Below are positions 58,057 to 64,000 of a stretch of DNA of 64,000 nucleotides, piece after piece. This stretch comes from Versatilivorator sp963663845 (GTDB taxonomy: Bacteria > Acidobacteriota > Terriglobia > Versatilivoradales > Versatilivoraceae), in assembly GCA_963663845.2 (NCBI GenBank), contig OY760650.2, positions 2,976,001 through 3,040,000 on the forward strand, written 5' to 3'. Position 1 is the first letter of the stretch, and every line of letters begins with the position of its first letter. The notes under the pieces are model-generated. The model saw only the letters and a program-made list of their open reading frames with translations, was not told the DNA's origin and searched no databases. Both the position numbers and the translations under genes were made by a program.

Positions 58057-58968
58057 ATGGACAAGCTCGTCATTACCGTGACCACCGACTCCACCGGGTC
58101 CTATCCCCGCAACCCCTACCTGACGCCCTGCACTGATGCCGCGGGCGTGGCCGAGGAGTACCTGCGCGCCCTGGATGCCGGCGCCGCCATCGTGCACACC
58201 CATGGCGCCTACACCCACGATCCCGTCATTCAGCCGGACGGGCGCAAGCTGTCCATCCCCGACATGCAGGGCTGGCGGGACATCTCCGAGCGGATTCGCG
58301 CCAGGTTCGATCCCATCATGCAGTTCGGCATGGCCAGCATGCGCCTGGAGCAGAAGCTGGAGCTCTGGGAGACCCTTCGGCCCGACATGAGCTCCATCAA
58401 TTTCAATTCCCACGACGAGTATTTCCAGCCCGATCCGGAATATCCGCCCTTCAGCGTCTACTCCGTCCATCCCATCAACGAGCTGCGGGAGTATGCCCGC
58501 CTGGCCAAGGAACGGGGGGTCAAGCTGGAGATCGAGTGCTTCAGCACGGGCGCCTTCTGGGCCATCGGCAAGATTCGATCGGGCGACTTCTGGACCGACG
58601 AAGGGGTGCGGGAGCAGGAACCGGGCCTGCTGGCCGATCCCCTGTGGCTCACGCTCTTCTTCGGCTGGGACGGCCAGAGCTGGACCCCTCCCACGGTGCG
58701 GGCCCTGCAGTACATGGTGGACAACCTTCCCCCCGATGCCAACTGGAGCATGAGCTGCATGGAGCCGCCGGTCTACTGGTCGATGGTGGCCCACGCCATC
58801 GCCGTGGGAGGGCACGTGCGCATCGGCATGGAGGACTGCCCCTACCTGGAAGACGGGGTCTATGCCAGGACCAACGCCGAGCTGGTGGAAAAGGCCGTGC
58901 GCATCGCCAGGGAAATCGGCAGGGAAGTCGCCTCGCCGGAGGAAGCCCGCAGAATCGTGGGCCTGTGA
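58057..58968 (+). CDS. BKACE-family (beta-keto acid cleavage) enzyme
   Basis: The 303-residue TIM-barrel protein matches the BKACE (DUF849) family, which cleaves beta-keto acids with acetyl-CoA in a zinc-dependent retro-Claisen reaction. Zinc ligands are visible in IVHTHGAYTHDP (His47 and His49) and in LEIECFSTGAFW. GGHVRIGMEDCPYLEDG provides another conserved part. The true beta-keto acid is not known. GAGGA lies six bases before the ATG. It is followed by an isomerase-like gene with a 95-base gap, which may be part of the same catabolic unit. Confidence 0.85.
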   Translation: MDKLVITVTTDSTGSYPRNPYLTPCTDAAGVAEEYLRALDAGAAIVHTHGAYTHDPVIQPDGRKLSIPDMQGWRDISERIRARFDPIMQFGMASMRLEQKLELWETLRPDMSSINFNSHDEYFQPDPEYPPFSVYSVHPINELREYARLAKERGVKLEIECFSTGAFWAIGKIRSGDFWTDEGVREQEPGLLADPLWLTLFFGWDGQSWTPPTVRALQYMVDNLPPDANWSMSCMEPPVYWSMVAHAIAVGGHVRIGMEDCPYLEDGVYARTNAELVEKAVRIAREIGREVASPEEARRIVGL

Positions 58969-59063
58969 GCGCTCGGGCGCCGGTGCTGCCGTCGGAGCAC
59001 CAACCGCCGGTCAGGGGTGCCCCCGCCGCCACAATGCGGCAGATCTATCGAGACGGACCATTC

Positions 59064-59918
59064 ATGAAGGGCATCAGTTGCAACTCCAATCTGCTGAGCG
59101 ACCTGCCGGTGGAGCAGGCCATGGACGTGCTGGGCGAGCACGGCTACGCGGCCATTGACATCTGCCTGGAAATCGCGCCTCCCTTCGTTCCGGTGCCCAC
59201 CCCGCACCTCAGCCCCGAGGACGGGGCCGGCAAGCGCGAGCAGGTGCGCAGGCGGGCCGAAGAGGCCGGCATCGCCATCGCCGCCCTCAACGCCCACACC
59301 AACCTCTGCGCCCGAGATCCGGCGGAGCGGGCCGCCAATGCCCGCTTTCTGGAAGGGTCCGTCCAAATGGCGGCCGACCTGGGGGCGCCCGTCGTGGTCA
59401 CCGCCGGGGGAGGGAAGAACGCCTACGGATATGAGCAGTGGTTCTTCGATTGGGCCGTCGAGGTCCTCCGCCGGGTGCTGCCGGCCGCCCAACGCCTGGG
59501 GGTCTCCCTGGCCATCGAAGCCGGCAGTCCGGCCGGCTCCTTGATCTACAACCTCGAGACCATGCGGAAGCTGCTGAGCACCAGCGGCCTGGAAGGACTG
59601 CAGGCCCTGTTCGATTGCGCCCACTACCACATTCGGGGAGACTCGCCGGTCACGGTGTTCAACACCCTGAAGGACCGCGTGGTCCACATGCATGCCAAGG
59701 ATGCCGCGGGCGATCCCGAGAACATCGTCTTTCCGCCCCTGGGTCAGGGGGAGGTGGACTTCGACGGCCTGCTGGGCGCCATGGCCCGGGCCGGCTACGA
59801 CGGTTACATCGCCATGGAGTACGAGGCCTTTGCCTGGGGATTCTCCAAGGACTACCGCAAGGTCCTTTCCGAAAGCAAGGCCTTCCTAGACCCGCTGATC
59901 GCCAAACACTGGGGCTGA
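59064..59918 (+). CDS. sugar phosphate isomerase/epimerase-like TIM barrel
   Basis: The 284-residue protein belongs to the xylose-isomerase-like TIM-barrel family (AP endonuclease 2 fold). The metal and catalytic positions are visible: LAIEAGSPAGS (Glu), LFDCAHYHIRGDSP (Asp and His), VVHMHAKDAAGDP (His) and YIAMEYEAF (Glu). It probably isomerises or epimerises a sugar or keto acid; the substrate is unknown. The ATG at 59064 was chosen, with GAGACGGA upstream; an ATG ten codons earlier (59034) lacks a site. It sits between the BKACE gene and the alpha/beta hydrolase gene. Confidence 0.8.
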   Translation: MKGISCNSNLLSDLPVEQAMDVLGEHGYAAIDICLEIAPPFVPVPTPHLSPEDGAGKREQVRRRAEEAGIAIAALNAHTNLCARDPAERAANARFLEGSVQMAADLGAPVVVTAGGGKNAYGYEQWFFDWAVEVLRRVLPAAQRLGVSLAIEAGSPAGSLIYNLETMRKLLSTSGLEGLQALFDCAHYHIRGDSPVTVFNTLKDRVVHMHAKDAAGDPENIVFPPLGQGEVDFDGLLGAMARAGYDGYIAMEYEAFAWGFSKDYRKVLSESKAFLDPLIAKHWG

Positions 59919-59941
59919 CCGCCTGAAGTGGTATATTCGCG

Positions 59942-60952
59942 ATGAATCGCGATCGTATCGCCGCCAGTGCCGCTGCAGCGAGACCCGTTCACGTGACAGG
60001 CCCACCCTATTCGCCGACAACAGACGGGCGGACAACGGCTGGATTCGTCCTTCCCGAACCTGTCGCAACCCTTAACGTCGTGATGGACGATGGCGCGCCG
60101 ATTCGCGTCGTGCGCCACGGCAACCCGTCTGGGCCACGTGTCGTGCTGAGCCACGGCAATGGCTTCGCGAGCGATTCCTACTTCCCATTCTGGCGACCTA
60201 TGCTCGAGCGGTTCGACCTTGCGCTCTACGACGTCCGCAACTGTGGGCGCAACCCCATTCACGAGGTCGAGGCTCACGACTATCCGCGCTTCGTGCGCGA
60301 CATGGCGCAGGTGCACGGCGCGATTGCGGAAGAATGGGGCGAGAAGACCACGATCGGAGTCTTCCATTCGATGACGGCGATCGCAGCCCTGCTAGCGATC
60401 ATCGACGGCGTCTGGCACTGGGACGCGCTGGTATTGTTCGACCCGCCGGTGGTCCCGCCGGAGGGTAACCCTTGGCGCGGCCCGCTGGTGTCCGAGGGCG
60501 AGACGCTGCGCGCCGCCGCCATGGCCCGCCAGAACCGGTTGCGGGACCCCGAGGAACTTGCCGAGGTTTTCCGTTGGATGCACCGGTTCCGCCGCCTGCG
60601 GCCGGGAGTGGCGGAACTCAATGCACGCTCGGTGCTGCACTTCGATCGCACCAGCGGAGAATGGCTGCTCCGTTGCCCTGGCACAGTCGAGGCGGATCTC
60701 TATACTGACGTCGCCGAACTGGAAATATGGCGGCAGCCCAACCCGGCGGGGCGCCCGCTCCTGATCGTCGGTTCCGACCCGGTGCCGGAGGACGCGCCGA
60801 AGACTGCGCCATGTTGCAAGTTGTTCTGCGAGACCTTCGGCATCGAATACGCCTTTGTGCCCGATACCAGCCACCTCCTGCAACTCGAGGAGCCGGAGCA
60901 GTGCTTCGCTCTGTTCGACGCTTTCCTCGCCGACAACGAGGTCGTCACATGA
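59942..60952 (+). CDS. alpha/beta hydrolase
   Basis: The 336-residue protein has an alpha/beta-hydrolase pattern: VVLSHGNGFASDSYF supplies the oxyanion HGNG motif, FHSMTAIAAL supplies the nucleophile serine in an atypical elbow (FHSMT, where GHSxG is usual), and VPDTSHLLQLEEPE supplies the catalytic histidine. The substrate is an unknown ester, lactone or amide. It starts 23 bases after the isomerase gene and could belong to the same transcript. Its codon use (CGC, GTC, GCG-rich) looks somewhat different from its neighbours and may mark transfer; this is a visual impression only. Confidence 0.75.
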   Translation: MNRDRIAASAAAARPVHVTGPPYSPTTDGRTTAGFVLPEPVATLNVVMDDGAPIRVVRHGNPSGPRVVLSHGNGFASDSYFPFWRPMLERFDLALYDVRNCGRNPIHEVEAHDYPRFVRDMAQVHGAIAEEWGEKTTIGVFHSMTAIAALLAIIDGVWHWDALVLFDPPVVPPEGNPWRGPLVSEGETLRAAAMARQNRLRDPEELAEVFRWMHRFRRLRPGVAELNARSVLHFDRTSGEWLLRCPGTVEADLYTDVAELEIWRQPNPAGRPLLIVGSDPVPEDAPKTAPCCKLFCETFGIEYAFVPDTSHLLQLEEPEQCFALFDAFLADNEVVT

Positions 60953-61399
60953 AAGAGCTGCGCAATTATCGGACGCAAAAGTCAACGCGTCCGGCGTGCG
61001 GCGGCGTTTCTTTGGAGAGGCAGTGCTTTCCCGAACGGGTGCTTTCTATTCGCCGCATTCTCGGCTGGGTTAGCGCGAACCCATACGACCCCGGGTTGCC
61101 ACCCGGGGCTACACGAGGCCGCTGCTTCGCAGCTCTATAAGGATGGCTTGTAGCAGGCGTTTCCGTGGCCTACCCACGTCAACCGCAGCTTCGCAGCTCT
61201 CACCCAACCCACAAGGCTGCAAGGGGAAAGGTGCTTTTCCATTTAGAATAATGCCCCCGGGAGGAGCCCGGGGGGAGCCATCGGGATACCTCGCGTTGGG
61301 GAGTCAAGCCGCGAATGCGGCGGCAGCGCTTCGCCGTGGGTATAAGCCGGGCTTGGGGCGGGCTTGTGCCCGGCACCAGCCATTGGTAGAATCCGCGCC
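60953..61399. other. non-coding region with hairpins and short repeats
   Basis: The 447 bases hold no credible gene. A perfect hairpin, CCCCGGGT-TGCC-ACCCGGGG, lies at 61089-61108. The word GCTTCGCAGCTCT occurs at 61124-61136 and 61188-61200. A second GC hairpin, CCCCCGGG/CCCGGGGG, is near 61254-61275. The ATG of the oxidoreductase follows at 61400. Confidence 0.5.
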
Positions 61400-62965
61400 A
61401 TGTCCAACCCAACCTCATCCGACCGCTCCCGGCGGCCGGCAGCCGTCCCGCTGAGCACCCGTCTGCGCGTTGCCCTGGGGCTGCTGATCGGCCTGCGTCC
61501 GGCCGACCTGCAGACAGCCAGGATCTACGCCGACGCCCAATTCGCCGGCCACTCCATGCTGGTGAGGTGGGCGAAGTTGGTGGGGTGGGCCTGGCGCCAG
61601 ATGTGGGTCACGATCCCGGACGCCGACCGGGATCTGGTCATCGAAGGCAAGATCTCCAGGACGCCCATGTGGTTGATCGACGCCAATCCCCTGGCCAACC
61701 ACCCCTGGGCGAGCGATCCTTCCGCCCGTCTGCCTCGGGAGGTCGACACGGTGGTGATCGGGGCCGGCTTCACCGGTGCGGCCCTGGCATACCATTGGGC
61801 CCGCAGGGCTCCGCACGACCGCCGCTTGCTGGTGCTGGAGATGGATGATCCCGCCAGCGGCAGCTCGGGCCGCAACGAGGGGCTGGTGGTGATGGGCCGC
61901 TACTTCAAGTATGTCTACGACACCGTGCTGGAAGCATTGCCGGGCCTGCGTCCCGACCTGGAACGGGACCGGCGGCAGCGGCTGGCCCGTCAGTTCGCCC
62001 GGATCTATTGCTTGGCGGCCTACCGCAACGCCGAAATGATCGAGGAGACCATCCGGAGCGAGGGCTTCGACTGCGACTATTCCCGCTCGGGCTGGGTTCA
62101 GGGACAGGATGCCCTGGAACAGGAGGGGCTGGAGGCGTCGGTGAAGATGGCGGTCGAAACCGGTTTCACCGACTGGACCTCCATCGGTCCGGAGGAGGTG
62201 CTGGAGCGCAGCGGGATGCGGGTGGATCATCCGGCCGGGTTTTCGCGGGCGGCGGCCTCCTGGCACCCGGCCAAGTGGGTCTGGTGCCTGCTGGGCGCCG
62301 CGCTCGAAAAGCCGAGCGTGGAGCTGATGACCCGAACGCGGGTGACCGGCGTCGAGGACGAGGGAGAACTCTATCGCGTGTCCACGACCCGGGGCTCCCT
62401 ATTGACCCGGCACCTGGTCTACGCCACCGAGTCCTACACTCCCAGGATCTATCCGCGGCTGCATGACTGCATCCTGCCCATGCAGCAGCAGGCCGCCAGC
62501 GGCGACGGCGGGCCCGAAGCTATGAAGCCCCACGTGGGCATCAGCGGCTCCTGGTACTTCGCCGGACGCTACGCCCGCCGGGTCCTGTTCGGTTCGGGCG
62601 GCCCCCGGGTTCCCGATCAGGAGGCGGGGCGCAACCGTCCCTCACGCTTTCTCACCCGGTTCGTGGCGGCGGAGATGAAGAAGCAATTCGGTCCCTTCCG
62701 GCTCCGCATGGCCAACGAGTGGAGCGGCACCGTGAGCTATACGCCGGACGAATACCCGATCGTGGGGCTGCTGGACGGAAAGCGCCGGCACATCATCGGC
62801 GGAATGGCCGGCTCCGGCAGCGGGGTCTCCTTCAACGGCGGCCGCTGCATCGTCAACCGCATCCTGGGCCTGGACGACGAGCCCGACGACTATCCCCCCG
62901 CCTACTTCGCTCCCGGCCGCCTCATGGATCCCGCCCGACACGCCTGGCCGGATATCGAACGGTAG
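61400..62965 (+). CDS. FAD-dependent oxidoreductase (DAO family)
   Basis: The 521-residue protein has the FAD-binding motif VVIGAGFTGAALAYHW (about 117-132), preceded by an N-terminal extension of about 110 residues without a recognised domain. The DAO fold is supported by GSSGRNEGLVVMG, the middle YATESYTPRIYP and the C-terminal YTPDEYPIVGLLDGKRRHI. The family oxidises amines or amino acids. The substrate is not clear. The ATG at 61400 was preferred over earlier in-frame starts because the upstream bases are hairpin repeat. Its stop codon lies inside a GTAGGGGC repeat. Confidence 0.8.
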   Translation: MSNPTSSDRSRRPAAVPLSTRLRVALGLLIGLRPADLQTARIYADAQFAGHSMLVRWAKLVGWAWRQMWVTIPDADRDLVIEGKISRTPMWLIDANPLANHPWASDPSARLPREVDTVVIGAGFTGAALAYHWARRAPHDRRLLVLEMDDPASGSSGRNEGLVVMGRYFKYVYDTVLEALPGLRPDLERDRRQRLARQFARIYCLAAYRNAEMIEETIRSEGFDCDYSRSGWVQGQDALEQEGLEASVKMAVETGFTDWTSIGPEEVLERSGMRVDHPAGFSRAAASWHPAKWVWCLLGAALEKPSVELMTRTRVTGVEDEGELYRVSTTRGSLLTRHLVYATESYTPRIYPRLHDCILPMQQQAASGDGGPEAMKPHVGISGSWYFAGRYARRVLFGSGGPRVPDQEAGRNRPSRFLTRFVAAEMKKQFGPFRLRMANEWSGTVSYTPDEYPIVGLLDGKRRHIIGGMAGSGSGVSFNGGRCIVNRILGLDDEPDDYPPAYFAPGRLMDPARHAWPDIER

Positions 62966-62987
62966 GGGCAACCCTTGTGGTTGCCCG
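62962..62987. repeat. GTAGGGGCAACCCTTGTGG repeat at a gene end
   Basis: This is the same repeat as at 57877-57902 (GTAGGGGCAACCCTTGTGGT). It includes the TAG stop codon of the oxidoreductase gene. GGGCAACC and GGTTGCCC can pair as an 8-base hairpin between the convergent oxidoreductase and dehydrogenase genes, so it may also help to terminate transcription. Confidence 0.65.
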
Positions 62988-63029
62988 ACTGTTCTCCCGC
63001 CCTGACATTCGGCGCCATCCCTCACCAAT

Positions 63030-64000
63030 TTACTGATCGATGCGGTAGATCGGATCGAGCCCCCGGGCCACCCGGTCCAGGTTCTCGGCCGCCATGGCGG
63101 CCCGGCGCTCGGCCGTCTCCTGGGTCTGGCCGGCGATGTGGGGCGCCGCCACCACGTTGGGGAGCTGAAGCAGCGGGGAATCGGGATCGACCGGCTCTTC
63201 GGCGAAGACGTCCAGGCCGGCCCCGGCCAACTGTTTTTCGATCAGGGCCTCATAGAGGGCTTCCTGGTCCACCAGGCCTCCGCGAGCCACGTTGATGAGG
63301 TAGGCGGTCGGCTTCATCAGCCGAAGCCGGCGGGCGTCGATGGTATGCCGGGTTTCCCGATTGAGGTGGAGGTGCAGGGAGAGGTAGTCGCTGTGAGCGA
63401 CGACCTGGTCCAGTTCATCGGGTCCGCCCACGAAATCAACTCCCAGCTCCTCCTGCTCCTCCGGGGAGACGGACCGGATGTCGATGGCCGAAATCTTCAT
63501 GGAAAAGCTCTTGGCCCGCCGCGCCAGCTCGATGGCGCTGGCCCCGAAACCCACCAGGCCCAGCCGCCGGTTTTCCAGGTCCAGCCCCTTGGGCCGGCCC
63601 ACCACCCGGTCCCGGAGAAGGGCCTGGGCTTCCGGCCAGCGGCGGGACACCATGATCATGAGCATCAGGGCGCATTCGGCCAGGGGCACGGCGCTGGAAC
63701 CGCCCGGGGTGTTGGCGACCGGAATCCGCCTCTCGCGCCAGTAGTCCACGTCGAAGTTGTCGAATCCGGTGCTGACCAGTTGCCAGAGCTTGACCGAGCC
63801 GGCCAGCAGGTCGGCCAGCGGCTTCTTGTCCTTGGGACCGCCCAGGTCCAACACGGCCTCCACTCCCTGCAACTGCGGGGCCGGGTCCTGGTTGGGGTCG
63901 AAACGGACCACCTGGTGACGGGGGGCGATCAGCTTCATTGCCTCCTCCTCCCAGAAGTCGGGAGGGGGCGTGGCGAGCAAGAGAACCTTGATTGAGGGAG
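63030..64000 (-). CDS. D-isomer-specific 2-hydroxyacid dehydrogenase, 5' end beyond window
   Basis: The protein is an NAD-dependent 2-hydroxyacid dehydrogenase. The Rossmann motif is LGLVGFGASAIELA, the catalytic arginine is in NVARGGLVDQEAL, the glutamate in DVFAEEPVD, and the histidine in PHIAGQTQE. The frame is open to the right edge and reads IKVLLLATPPPDFW there, the expected first beta strand, so the true start lies beyond 64000; a TTG at 63980 would remove that strand. The family reduces keto acids (glyoxylate, hydroxypyruvate) or oxidises D-hydroxy acids. It is convergent with the DAO gene. Confidence 0.85.
   Translation of the reverse strand, partial: PSIKVLLLATPPPDFWEEEAMKLIAPRHQVVRFDPNQDPAPQLQGVEAVLDLGGPKDKKPLADLLAGSVKLWQLVSTGFDNFDVDYWRERRIPVANTPGGSSAVPLAECALMLMIMVSRRWPEAQALLRDRVVGRPKGLDLENRRLGLVGFGASAIELARRAKSFSMKISAIDIRSVSPEEQEELGVDFVGGPDELDQVVAHSDYLSLHLHLNRETRHTIDARRLRLMKPTAYLINVARGGLVDQEALYEALIEKQLAGAGLDVFAEEPVDPDSPLLQLPNVVAAPHIAGQTQETAERRAAMAAENLDRVARGLDPIYRIDQ

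Noticed and set aside
60953..61399. Possible structured RNA gene in the hairpin-rich spacer
   Set aside because: Hairpins are short repeats of GC-rich words and no known RNA family could be recognised; a covariance search would be needed.

Overview
This 64-kb window is GC-rich, gene-dense bacterial chromosome, most likely from an uncultivated acidobacterium (Acidobacteriota). Two proteins at 30140-36389 belong to the VWFA-related family typical of that phylum. Several DUF1549/DUF1553 'PSD1' proteins and their DUF1501 partners, Tat-exported or lipoprotein hydrolases and many PhyH-type oxygenases fit a heterotrophic acidobacterium; Planctomycetes and Verrucomicrobia share many of these families. 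The taxon is inferred from gene content, since no rRNA or tRNA is present.

Layout. 1-4 kb: a partial gene, nadB and mgtE, all on the minus strand. 4-7 kb: a Tat-lipoprotein glycosidase-like barrel and a secreted beta-propeller. 7-8.4 kb: remnants of an AAA ATPase and a partner, an orphan antitoxin and a small coiled-coil membrane protein. 8.5-15.3 kb: minus-strand operon PSD1, DUF1501, glycosidase-like barrel, PhyH. 15.3-24.7 kb: repeat-rich spacers, a dimethylformamidase-like protein, a 14-repeat FG-GAP protein, a FucP-like sugar permease and a second MFS carrier. 24.7-28 kb: PhoD-like phosphatase and two PhyH proteins. 28-36.4 kb: DUF4143 ATPase, RDD membrane protein and two VWFA proteins, the second fused to pentapeptide repeats. 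36.4-40 kb: lactonase, M19-type peptidase homologue and an alpha-helical barrel protein. 40-48.5 kb: a PPC-DUF1549/1553-DUF1501 operon apparently interrupted by a 2.5-kb lower-GC insert holding a PD-(D/E)XK nuclease, a collapsed parA and its neighbour. 48.5-56 kb: minus-strand run PSD1, RNase D, two near-identical DUF1501 genes and a double Cache-like protein. 56-64 kb: GH32 lipoprotein, BKACE enzyme, sugar-isomerase-like barrel, alpha/beta hydrolase, FAD oxidoreductase and a D-2-hydroxyacid dehydrogenase running off the right edge.

The genes suggest uptake and breakdown of sugars, amides and small acids outside and inside the cell. The PSD1/DUF1501 pairs form the recurring theme. Non-coding spacers hold several families of inverted and dispersed repeats, including a 250-bp MITE-like element with 21-bp perfect terminal inverted repeats. 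No CRISPR array, complete transposase, rRNA or tRNA was recognised.
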